Assembly (NCBI GenBank): GCA_017456805.1
Contig: JAFTIQ010000016.1
Span: 1-50,755, forward strand
Reading direction: 5' to 3'
DNA length: 50,755 nucleotides
Source: Lentisphaeria bacterium
Lineage (GTDB): Bacteria; Verrucomicrobiota; Lentisphaeria; Victivallales; UBA1829
Positions 43,350-50,684 of this stretch are shown in pieces. A model generated the notes under the pieces. That model made no database searches, was not told the DNA's origin, and saw only the letters and a list, made by a program, of their open reading frames with translations. A program made the position numbers and the translations under genes. Position 1 is the stretch's first letter. Each line of letters begins with the position of its first letter.

Positions 43350-43810
43350 TGAATCCGGCAGAAATTTCATTTCATCTCTCCGATAAATATTCTGATTCGG
43401 CAGCGATCCACGATGCGCTTTACAGTTATAACTTGTCAAAGACGAAACGGCAGCGGGTGGATGTGCAGGCAGAACGTTATCATGAACAGTTTGCCATGCT
43501 TGCCTGCGATGCAGACGGCACGTCTCACGGCGGGATCTCATTCCATTGGAAAAACGAGCCCCGTCACATTTTTGTGGATTTCTTTTTTCTGGAAGAGAGT
43601 TATCGCGGCGGCGGGATCGGACGCCGGATTTTTGAACACTTTATTGCATACGCCCGGGAAAATGGTGCAGTCCGGATCGATTTGACAACCAACACCTTCC
43701 AGGCTCCCGGTTTTTATCAGAAGCTGGGATTCCGGATCACTGATGAGAAGAAAGAACCCTCTCCCGGCTGTCCGGAAAATATTCATTATTCACTGAGCCT
43801 TGATTTGTAA
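43349..43810 (+). CDS. GNAT family N-acetyltransferase
   Basis: The 153-residue protein has the acetyl-CoA binding motif A in FLEESYRGGGIGRRIFEHF and the motif B-type end APGFYQKLGFRI. Length and order are normal for a GNAT. The substrate cannot be inferred. Its ATG overlaps the stop codon of the antiporter gene, so it is translationally coupled to it. A bidirectional terminator follows the gene. Confidence 0.9.
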   Translation: MNPAEISFHLSDKYSDSAAIHDALYSYNLSKTKRQRVDVQAERYHEQFAMLACDADGTSHGGISFHWKNEPRHIFVDFFFLEESYRGGGIGRRIFEHFIAYARENGAVRIDLTTNTFQAPGFYQKLGFRITDEKKEPSPGCPENIHYSLSLDL

Positions 43811-43834
43811 AGAAGCTGTTATCTGAAATTGGAA

Positions 43835-43868
43835 AAGGCACTGCTCCCGGAATTCAGAAGCAGTGCCC
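43835..43868. terminator. Bidirectional terminator between GNAT and glycosidase-like genes
   Basis: GGCACTGCT pairs with AGCAGTGCC across a 13-base loop. The minus strand then reads TTTTCC. The plus strand has a weaker CTTCTTC tail. Confidence 0.8.
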
Positions 43869-43887
43869 TTCTTCAGATGTGAACTTT

Positions 43888-46437
43888 TTATTTCAGCCTG
43901 ATCAGTTCTTCGGAACTTGCAGTTCCCACCAGCAAACGGTACGGCCAGGGTTTCCGGGGAACCAATGCGCCTTTTCCGCTGCTCAGATTGAACCGGTACG
44001 GCATGGAATCATCCATTCTCCATTGACGATAATAGGAAAGATCAAATTCCAATTTTGCTGTTCCGTTTTCATGAGTAATGGTCAACCCTTCCACCCAGTC
44101 TGCACCATGATCGTGATGTTCAGCTGAGATGGAAAATTCAATGATCCGCATCATTCTTGCCGGTTCGAATTCCACCCGGGCAGGAGCTGCGAATTTGGAA
44201 AATTCGATCACCAGTTTGTTTTCTTTCCGGAATACTTTTCCAGTGGTTCCGTCAAGATCAAACATTTCTGCATCCTGTTCGGATTTCAGGGGGAAGAATT
44301 CACCGGTTTCTCCGCGGTATTCTTTCAGGACCGGTGCATCGTAATCGAAGGAATCGATTTCCGCATCACATTCTTTCAGAAGTTCAGCTCTGGCGCGGAG
44401 TTTTTCCGGGAAGAAGAGATAGCTTTCCACTTCGGCATGATATCCCAGCCGGGAATCGGCTTCGCAGAGTTCCGCCATCCGGAGCGTGTCGGTGATCTCT
44501 TCCGCGATGAGTTTGTGCATCAGAGCTTTGTGATTCTTCCGGAAGTAGATCATCTCTTCTCTTGCCTTGTAAAAATCGAAAAGACGGCGCATACTGGAAG
44601 TTTGAATGGTGATTGCCTCGATGAGCTGAGCTTCCAGTTTCTGTTCCGGAGTCTTCGCAGCTTTCCGGATCAGGACGGTGCTTTCCAGCATCGGCTGTTC
44701 CATCAATTTTGTCAATTGGCAAATCTCATCAAGGGTATGATCATATCCGAAATATTCCCCGAAACGGTCGCCGGAATTCTTGGGGAACGCCTGAGTATAG
44801 CTTGGTGCAACCGGAAGATCTGCCGGATAGAGATACCACGGGGTTGCAATAGAGTTGTGCATGGGACCGAACCATTTGAACATGAGGTTTTCCGGGAAAT
44901 AACGGTATCCTTCCCCCAGTTTTTTCCATGCTTCGGCTGCCAGAGGAGCGGTTTCTCCCCACAAGGGTTTGGCAAGCTCAAGCAGAAAAGCCTCTTCACT
45001 TTCCGGGAAGGGATCAAAGGAAAGCCGCCCTGCCGCCCGGTTCATGATTCCCGGCGCACACCCGAAATACCAGCACTGCATGACAGCGCAGCAGTCGATT
45101 TTCCGCAGATTTTTGTACCGTTCATAGAGAATTCCCGGAACGGGAAGATAGGGCACTGTGGCATCTTCATGGGAGCATCCGGTCTGGATCTTTGCCGCAA
45201 AGGAGGGTCTGTTTTCCGCGAGTTCAAAGAAATATTCCGAGGGCCCCGCGTAGGAGAGGGAATAATCCTGCACCAGATGATCTTTTCCGAGCTGAGGGTT
45301 GTGTCCGCCTGTTTCCAGATTATGGATCATGAATGCATGATCGGGCCACTGTTTTGCAATTTCTTTCCGGATTTCATGTTCCGGTTCGTTTTCGATATGA
45401 TTGGAGGCATAGAACCATCCGAAGAACTCCGCATCGGGCTGATATTTCTTCATGGAATCGGTCATGATCCGTGCGATTTCACTGAACAGTTCTGCTGCGG
45501 TTCTTTCCGAACAGCGCGGACAGTTGCACTCCTGAACGTGCGCATAAAGTTTCCAGATCGCACAGGGAACAGCGGATTCCATACACATGATATTGATCAG
45601 CCCGCCCAGCCCGTGAACTGTGGAAAAGATGTGTCCGATGGTTTCCTGAAGATATTGCTGTCCGGCAGGAGAGGAAGTACAGAAACTGACTGCATCGCCG
45701 TTGCGGTGTCCGCCCAGTTCCGGATGCTGCGCCAGATCTTTGGAGCTTCCGCTCTTCCAGGAACCGTCTTTGAAAACCCGTGGTTCAGCCATATAAAGAT
45801 AGCATTTTACCCCGTATTCCGCGCATTGATCCACGACTTTCTGAAGTTTTTCGAGGATCCTCGGTGCATCTTTTCCCCGTTCCGGGAAGAAAGAGCAGGG
45901 CATATCGTTGAGATAAATGGTGAGCCAAACCCCATTGAGCCGGTCATGCATAATCCGGTCAAGATAAGCCTCCGGATAATAATTGAAATCATCCAGCAGT
46001 TCATCCAGTTCCAGAGGAGGTCTGGTATTGGGCGCGAAGAAACAGCGGGTGATCCGCCGGGGGATAGCAGGTGCTTCGCGGAATGTGCCGTATTCTCCGT
46101 TTTTGATCCGTTCTTCCAGTTCGCAGACTCCGTAACGGAATCCGGAATCATCGGCTGCTGTGATAGAGATTGCCTCCGGAGTCCGTTCCAGAATATACTC
46201 TTCTGATTTCAGAGAGGGATCTTTTTTTGTTGTTACGGGGATACCGTTTCCGGAAATGGTGAAATGCCGGTTCAAGGATTCTCTTGCGACTCTTGGCAGA
46301 TCTTCTGCTCCGTCCAAATTGAGAATGATCTCTGTCATATTCCAGTTTTCGAATTCTGAAACCTGAGCTGCGAGTTCCAGGGAATTATGTTTCGGGAAAT
46401 CGATCGCTTCGAAAGCGTTCATAGAATCTTGCTTCAT
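43888..46437 (-). CDS. Glycoside-hydrolase-like protein with CxCPxC motif (paralogue 2)
   Basis: The 849-residue protein lacks a signal peptide. Residues about 35-110 resemble the zincin-like domain that precedes the barrel in GH20 and GH67 enzymes (GFRYGVCELEERI). A barrel follows, with NGVW (168-171), YLYMAEPR (213-220), an M-E motif (286-287) and a CNCPRC cluster (304-309) at positions matching the protein at 14557-16713. A C-terminal beta domain (about 690-849) is extra here. It is probably an intracellular glycosidase on oligosaccharides or uronides; the substrate is unknown. AAAGGA precedes the ATG at 46437. Confidence 0.78.
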   Translation of the reverse strand: MKQDSMNAFEAIDFPKHNSLELAAQVSEFENWNMTEIILNLDGAEDLPRVARESLNRHFTISGNGIPVTTKKDPSLKSEEYILERTPEAISITAADDSGFRYGVCELEERIKNGEYGTFREAPAIPRRITRCFFAPNTRPPLELDELLDDFNYYPEAYLDRIMHDRLNGVWLTIYLNDMPCSFFPERGKDAPRILEKLQKVVDQCAEYGVKCYLYMAEPRVFKDGSWKSGSSKDLAQHPELGGHRNGDAVSFCTSSPAGQQYLQETIGHIFSTVHGLGGLINIMCMESAVPCAIWKLYAHVQECNCPRCSERTAAELFSEIARIMTDSMKKYQPDAEFFGWFYASNHIENEPEHEIRKEIAKQWPDHAFMIHNLETGGHNPQLGKDHLVQDYSLSYAGPSEYFFELAENRPSFAAKIQTGCSHEDATVPYLPVPGILYERYKNLRKIDCCAVMQCWYFGCAPGIMNRAAGRLSFDPFPESEEAFLLELAKPLWGETAPLAAEAWKKLGEGYRYFPENLMFKWFGPMHNSIATPWYLYPADLPVAPSYTQAFPKNSGDRFGEYFGYDHTLDEICQLTKLMEQPMLESTVLIRKAAKTPEQKLEAQLIEAITIQTSSMRRLFDFYKAREEMIYFRKNHKALMHKLIAEEITDTLRMAELCEADSRLGYHAEVESYLFFPEKLRARAELLKECDAEIDSFDYDAPVLKEYRGETGEFFPLKSEQDAEMFDLDGTTGKVFRKENKLVIEFSKFAAPARVEFEPARMMRIIEFSISAEHHDHGADWVEGLTITHENGTAKLEFDLSYYRQWRMDDSMPYRFNLSSGKGALVPRKPWPYRLLVGTASSEELIRLK

Positions 46438-46467
46438 AGAATTTTCCTTTGGTTATCTGTTCGGGAT

Positions 46468-46496
46468 AATATATTACAGATCTGTCATTGTTTCAA
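46468..46496 (-). promoter_or_regulatory. Promoter of glycosidase-like paralogue 2
   Basis: On the minus strand TTGAAA and TATATT are separated by 17 bp, about 30 bp before the ATG. Confidence 0.6.
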
Positions 46497-46644
46497 GTCT
46501 GATTTTTGACAGGAGGGATTTTTCTTTACAGTTTTGCATTTTTTTCTGATCATACAGAATTCATAACATTTTTTTCCGGTCCGGGAGGTTCTGTTTTGAC
46601 GATGAGAAAAGAATAGGATGCGGCATTTTTAATACGAAAAAAAG

Positions 46645-46720
46645 TGGTGCCCGAAACAGGAGTTGAACCTGCGACCAACGGTTTAGGAAACCGCTGCTCT
46701 ATCCACTGAGCTACCCGGGC
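46645..46720 (-). tRNA. tRNA-Arg (anticodon CCU)
   Basis: The minus strand folds into a full cloverleaf: acceptor GCCCGGG with TTCGGGC, D-arm GCTC/GAGC, anticodon loop TTCCTAA (CCU), T-arm with TTCAACT loop, discriminator A and an encoded CCA. A T-run follows directly. It reads AGG codons. Confidence 0.96.
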
Positions 46721-46757
46721 ACTTGAATTTTACTGAATACTTCAAGTCAGTGCGGGT

Positions 46758-46785
46758 AAAATATCATTCCTATGAAAAATTTCAA
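46758..46785 (-). promoter_or_regulatory. tRNA-Arg promoter
   Basis: On the minus strand TTGAAA and TATTTT are separated by 16 bp. Between promoter and tRNA lies the inverted repeat ACTTGAA/TTCAAGT (46721-46747), touching the tRNA 5' end. Confidence 0.55.
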
Positions 46786-46828
46786 CCATAATTGAAAAAA
46801 AAAGTAAAAAAAACTTTAAGCGCATCAC

Positions 46829-46858
46829 TTGACATTATTGTGTACCGCATGGTATATT
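46829..46858 (+). promoter_or_regulatory. Promoter and possible operator of the GntR/LacI-type regulator
   Basis: A perfect TTGACA and TATATT are 18 bp apart. The dyad TACC-GCAT-GGTA (46843-46854) lies between the boxes and overlaps the -10. This is a good place for autorepression, but the operator role is inference. Confidence 0.5.
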
Positions 46859-46917
46859 GTTCATCGTTGCAGGTTCACTGCTCAACAAAAAATTGAAAAT
46901 AAAAGCCCGGTGTAAAT

Positions 46918-48033
46918 ATGCCTTTGCCGTCAAAACAGGAAATGGTTTATTCGTATCTTCTTTCCATGTTCAAGGAAAACAGATTCGAAAATGGAAGATT
47001 GCCTTCTGAAAATGCGTTGGCAGCTGAAATCGGAGTCGCTCGCAGGACGCTCCGTTATACACTGGCCCGTTTGGAGGATGAGGGATATCTGCTCCGGACA
47101 AATCATGGAACTTATTTGCGGAAACAAATTCTGCCTCAGGATGATATCCCTGTTACGGTATTGGTTCCCTGTCCGGATTATCAAACAGCAAGCGGATATT
47201 GGAGTTCCTATCTCATCAATCAAATGATTCTCGGCGCGATGGAGGCGGCTGTAAAAGCCGGAACCTATGTCGTCACTTTGCCCATTACAATCAATAATGA
47301 TCCAAGCAAGCTGGATTTGCGGCAATTTCATCATTTGGACAGTCGGAGCATGGTGATGATCAGCGGTGCTGAATGGGCTCCGGCAGTGTATCAGATCCTG
47401 ATTGAACGGAAGTGCCGCTGCGGGATCATCAGTGCCGATTCGGAGCCCTGGGAGATCTTTACAGAACATGATACGCCGCTTTTGAATTACAATTTGAAAA
47501 ATTACTGGTCCTGTCTGGGGCGCGGTGTGAAACAGCTTGCAGAGGATGGAGCGGAGAGAATTGTATATCTCGGAAGGGATTCTACTGATATTTCCAAGTA
47601 TGGGAAGAGTTATTTTCAAGAGGCATACAGGGCTTTGAAGAGGGAGTATTCAGACCGGTTTTACAGTGTTTTTCCGGATTGTTATGATTTTCGTCAGGTG
47701 TTGAAGCAGTTGGCTGATCTTTACCGGGAAACGCACTTTGACGGGTTGATTTTTGACAGTAATTTCTTTTATGAGTTGCCCTGTGATTTTGATTTTTTCG
47801 GTGAGACAGGGATTCCCCGGGAGACGCGGATGATTCTTGGGGTTAATGAATTGCTCCGGTGTTCCGATTTGCCGATTCATACCCGTGTTCTGCATCGGCC
47901 CCAAAAGAAAATAGCGTTTCAGCTTGCAGAATTTCTTCTTTCCGGGGAACGCGGGCAATATACATATCCTTATGAATATGAGTTTCCCTATCTGGAAGAG
48001 TTTTTCCGCCGGACGGAACGGAAGAACGGCTGA
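46918..48033 (+). CDS. Transcriptional regulator, GntR-type HTH with LacI-type sensor domain
   Basis: The 371-residue protein has a GntR winged helix at about residues 5-70 (LPSENALAAEIGVARRTLRYTLARLEDEGYL), then a periplasmic-binding-like sensor domain (about 75-345) as in AraR-type regulators. Such proteins respond to sugars. The nearest candidate target is the divergent glycosidase-like gene on the other side of tRNA-Arg, or the regulator itself. Its ribosome binding site is weak (CGGTG). Confidence 0.88.
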   Translation: MPLPSKQEMVYSYLLSMFKENRFENGRLPSENALAAEIGVARRTLRYTLARLEDEGYLLRTNHGTYLRKQILPQDDIPVTVLVPCPDYQTASGYWSSYLINQMILGAMEAAVKAGTYVVTLPITINNDPSKLDLRQFHHLDSRSMVMISGAEWAPAVYQILIERKCRCGIISADSEPWEIFTEHDTPLLNYNLKNYWSCLGRGVKQLAEDGAERIVYLGRDSTDISKYGKSYFQEAYRALKREYSDRFYSVFPDCYDFRQVLKQLADLYRETHFDGLIFDSNFFYELPCDFDFFGETGIPRETRMILGVNELLRCSDLPIHTRVLHRPQKKIAFQLAEFLLSGERGQYTYPYEYEFPYLEEFFRRTERKNG

Positions 48034-48133
48034 ATCTGGTACCGGGGCGCGTGAGGCTGTTCTTTTTACCGCAATTTTTCAATAACTTTTGCCTGAGTTT
48101 TGAAATTACCTTTCAAAAAAATATTTTTTTCTT

Positions 48134-48161
48134 TTGCAATCTTGGCAAGATGTGCTAAATT
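48134..48161 (+). promoter_or_regulatory. Promoter of the Lrp-aminotransferase operon
   Basis: TTGCAA and TAAATT are separated by 16 bp, with TGTGC before the -10. About 80 bases of leader precede the ATG. Confidence 0.55.
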
Positions 48162-48240
48162 ACTGAGTTGGGAAGGCAATTCTTCAGGGGTTGCCGGAAA
48201 TCACCATCTTTTTATCCGCAAATAACGGAAGGAACACAGC

Positions 48241-48729
48241 ATGAATCTGAAAAATGAGATTTTGAGACTGCTGGCTGAAAACGGGCGTCTCGAAGCCGCC
48301 GACATTGCCGAAAGGCTGCACGTAACAGAAAAATCAGCACAGAAAGCCGTCAAAGAACTCGAGGCTGACGGCGTTATCGTTGGCTACCGCGCCATGTTTG
48401 ATGAAACGGTCCTTCCCGAAACAGCGGTCAAGGCAATCATCGAAGTCAAAACAAAACCGGAACGCAATGGGGGATTTGACCGCATTGCAAAGCGGATCAG
48501 CAAATTTTCCAAAGTGGAATCCGTTTATCTTGTTTCCGGCGGTTATGACCTGCTCCTCGAAGTGCGCGGTGAAACTTTGAAAGATGTCGCCGAATTCGTT
48601 TCCAGCAAACTTGCTACAATCGACGGCGTCATGTCCACTTCAACCCATTTTATGTTGAAGAAGTACAAAGAACTTGGAAAGATGATGCAAGATGAAGAAA
48701 GTAAAGAAAGACTCAATATTACTCCCTGA
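48241..48729 (+). CDS. Lrp/AsnC family transcriptional regulator
   Basis: The 162-residue protein has an N-terminal helix-turn-helix (LEAADIAERLHVTEKSAQKAVKEL) and a C-terminal RAM ligand-binding domain with the family pattern SVYLVSGGYDLLLEVRGE. Lrp-type proteins sense amino acids. Its 3' end overlaps the aminotransferase gene by 38 bp. The pairing recalls AlaR and AlaT in Bacillus subtilis, where the regulator controls an alanine aminotransferase. Alanine as effector is inference. Confidence 0.92.
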   Translation: MNLKNEILRLLAENGRLEAADIAERLHVTEKSAQKAVKELEADGVIVGYRAMFDETVLPETAVKAIIEVKTKPERNGGFDRIAKRISKFSKVESVYLVSGGYDLLLEVRGETLKDVAEFVSSKLATIDGVMSTSTHFMLKKYKELGKMMQDEESKERLNITP

Positions 48730-49906
48730 AACAAAGAAATCCAGACTCGCAGAACACATTGCCAGGCTCCCGAAAAGCGGGATCCGGGACTTTTTTGAAC
48801 TCGTCAATAAGATGGATGATGTGATCTCCCTCGGGGTCGGCGAACCTGATTTTGTGACCCCGTGGACCATTCGGGAAAATGCAATTTATTCTCTTGACAG
48901 CGGCAGAACAAGTTACACTTCCAATCTGGGGCTGCTTTCTCTCCGGAAAGCGATCTGCAATTATGTCTCGGAGAACTACAAAGTAAAATACAATCCGGAA
49001 AACGAATGTATCGTGACCGTCGGAGTCAGCGAGGCTCTTGATCTTGCCATCCGCGCGATCACCAACCCCGGCGATGAAATCATTTATCATGAGCCCTGCT
49101 ATGTCTCTTATGCGCCGGAAATCAAAATGGCATTCGGGGTTCCCGTGGCAGTCAATACCTATGAAAAGAACGGGTTTGCGCTTGATCCTGCGGATCTGGA
49201 AAAGGCGATCACTCCGAAGACCAAGGCGATCCTGCTGAATTTTCCCTGCAATCCCACAGGTGCAACGATCAATATGGATCAGATGAAGGCAATCGCAAAG
49301 TTGGCGGTCAAACATGATCTGATCGTTCTTTCCGATTTGATCTATTCCGAGCTGGTATACGATTCTGAGATTCTGCCTGCCATTTCCGGATTGCCCGGAA
49401 TGAAAGAACGGACCATTTTCCTTCACGGATTTTCCAAAGCATTTGCCATGACCGGATTCCGGATCGGCTATGCTTGCGGTCCGGCAGATATTATTGATAC
49501 CATGATGAAGATCCATCAGTATTCCATGCTGTGCGCACCGATCACTGCTCAGGAAGCTGCGGAAGAGGCTCTGAAGAACTCCATCTGCGATAAAGAGACG
49601 ATGCGCCGGGAATACCGTTCCCGCCGGAATGTGATTGTCAAACGGTTCAATGATGCCGGGCTGACCTGTTTTATGCCGGAGGGTGCATTCTATGTTTTCC
49701 CGAATATCACATCCACCGGATTGAGTTCCATGGAATTTGCCACACGGCTCATTCAGGAAAAAAAGGTGGCTGTCGTTCCGGGAACTGCATTCGGTGCTTG
49801 CGGAGAGGGCTATATCCGGGCATGTTATGCCACATCTATGGAAGGGATCCGCGAGGCAACTTCCCGGATCAGGGATTTTGTAAAAGAGCTGAAAAAGAAA
49901 AAATGA
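48692..49906 (+). CDS. Class I/II pyridoxal-phosphate aminotransferase (AlaT/AspC-like)
   Basis: The 404-residue protein is a fold-type I aminotransferase. It contains ISLGVGEPDF near residue 45, the PLP-contact segments FPCNPTGATI and LSDLIYSELVYD, the PLP Lys in HGFSKAFAMTGFRIGY, and the C-terminal Arg region GYIRACYATS. It starts inside the 3' end of the Lrp-type gene, with GGAAAG upstream, so the two are coupled. The context suggests alanine or aspartate as amino donor, but the family sequence alone does not decide this. Confidence 0.93.
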   Translation: MKKVKKDSILLPETKKSRLAEHIARLPKSGIRDFFELVNKMDDVISLGVGEPDFVTPWTIRENAIYSLDSGRTSYTSNLGLLSLRKAICNYVSENYKVKYNPENECIVTVGVSEALDLAIRAITNPGDEIIYHEPCYVSYAPEIKMAFGVPVAVNTYEKNGFALDPADLEKAITPKTKAILLNFPCNPTGATINMDQMKAIAKLAVKHDLIVLSDLIYSELVYDSEILPAISGLPGMKERTIFLHGFSKAFAMTGFRIGYACGPADIIDTMMKIHQYSMLCAPITAQEAAEEALKNSICDKETMRREYRSRRNVIVKRFNDAGLTCFMPEGAFYVFPNITSTGLSSMEFATRLIQEKKVAVVPGTAFGACGEGYIRACYATSMEGIREATSRIRDFVKELKKKK

Positions 49907-49918
49907 TCTTGCAGAGGA

Positions 49919-49952
49919 TTGCGGCATGGGAAAAATCATTTCTGTGCCGCAA
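49919..49952 (+). other. Hairpin between the aminotransferase and the small unknown gene
   Basis: TTGCGGCA (49919-49926) and TGCCGCAA (49945-49952) form a perfect 8-bp stem. There is no T-run, and the next ribosome binding site (AAGGAG) begins 4 bases on. It may limit read-through or protect the upstream mRNA end. Confidence 0.5.
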
Positions 49953-49967
49953 TTCAAGGAGATAAAT

Positions 49968-50279
49968 ATGGATTGCGGAACCGATTTGAACAAACGCTTG
50001 AAAAAATTGACAAAGTTGAAATATTCCGATATGGAAGGCAGAGAGGATCATCCGAGTATTTCGATCACCTTTCTTCATTCCGGGGAATGGTGTATCTCCC
50101 TGACGGCTGAAAATGAAAATGTCATGACTTTTTTTGCTGATTTGGAAAACAACATTGTTCTTCCCGAACTTTGTGCTACGGGTAAAACCCTGGAAGAAGC
50201 CGTGGAAAAGTTGGAAAAACTGGTAGATCTCGGCAAAAAATTAAAGGGTTACGCGCTTTATACTTACGGCGATGTTTGA
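49968..50279 (+). CDS. Small protein of unknown function
   Basis: The 103-residue protein starts at the ATG at 49968, which has AAGGAG six bases upstream. A longer start at 49926 lies in the hairpin. No membrane segment or signal is visible. It is acidic with alternating beta strands and a C-terminal helix (LEEAVEKLEKLVDLGKKLKG). The segment ATGKTLEEAVEKL faintly recalls the helix of HicB-like antitoxins, but no toxin partner is beside it. I do not recognise the family. Confidence 0.7.
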   Translation: MDCGTDLNKRLKKLTKLKYSDMEGREDHPSISITFLHSGEWCISLTAENENVMTFFADLENNIVLPELCATGKTLEEAVEKLEKLVDLGKKLKGYALYTYGDV

Positions 50280-50352
50280 TTGGCTGTTAAAAAAAATCAG
50301 TTTTTGATTGGTATTTTTCTGAAATCGGATTATATTACAGAATCATCCAAGC

Positions 50353-50441
50353 GGAGAGATGGCTGAGTGGTCGAAGGCGGCGGTCTCGAAAACCGTTATA
50401 CCCTCTGGGTATCAGGGGTTCGAATCCCCTTCTCTCCGCCA
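50353..50441 (+). tRNA. tRNA-Ser (anticodon CGA)
   Basis: The 89-base gene has acceptor GGAGAGA with TCTCTCC, a class II long variable arm (TATACCCTCTGGGTA), anticodon loop CTCGAAA (CGA), T-arm AGGGG-TTCGAAT-CCCCT, discriminator G and an encoded CCA. It reads UCG codons. A TATATT -10 box lies at 50331-50336, but the nearest -35-like TTGATT is 21 bp upstream, so the promoter is weak or different. Copies of its 3' end follow downstream. Confidence 0.97.
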
Positions 50442-50469
50442 TTATACAGAGATCAATATTCGCATAGAT

Positions 50470-50540
50470 GGGTTCACCATGTCATTCGACATGGTGCCGT
50501 ATCGCATGATACGGCAAATCCCCTTCTCTCCGCCATTATA
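50470..50540 (+). repeat. tRNA-tail/double-hairpin repeat, unit 1
   Basis: The 71-bp unit begins GGGTTC, like the start of the tRNA T-loop. Two perfect hairpins follow: CACCATGTC/GACATGGTG (50475-50496, loop ATTC) and GCCGTATC/GATACGGC (50496-50515, loop GCAT). It ends in 24 bases (50517-50540) identical to tRNA-Ser from its T-loop through CCA plus the flanking TTATA (50423-50446). It lies 23 bp after that tRNA tail. Confidence 0.95.
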
Positions 50541-50580
50541 CATGAAAGAGATTAAGATTCGTGTTACCTTGAGGAATGAG

Positions 50581-50651
50581 GGGTTCACCATGTCATTCGA
50601 CATGGTGCCGTATCGCATGATACGGCAAATCCCCTTCTCTCCGCCATTATA
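50581..50651 (+). repeat. tRNA-tail/double-hairpin repeat, unit 2
   Basis: This unit is identical to unit 1 over 71 bp. Upstream it carries AGG, restoring the full T-stem strand AGGGG that units 1 and 3 keep only in part. It lies 40 bp after unit 1, and the spacer has no similarity to the others. Confidence 0.95.
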
Positions 50652-50684
50652 GTTTTACGAACAGAGATCAATATTCGCATAGAT

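Noticed and set aside
48099..48112. A 14-base match (reverse complement) to the hairpin arm at 13001-13014, as a possible dispersed repeat.
   Set aside because: A few 14-base matches are expected by chance in 50 kb of two-strand comparison, and the second site does not form the same hairpin.
50359..50652. A short frame running through tRNA-Ser and the repeats, giving a peptide repeated twice.
   Set aside because: The repetition comes from the DNA repeat units, it starts inside a tRNA gene, and it has no ribosome binding site.
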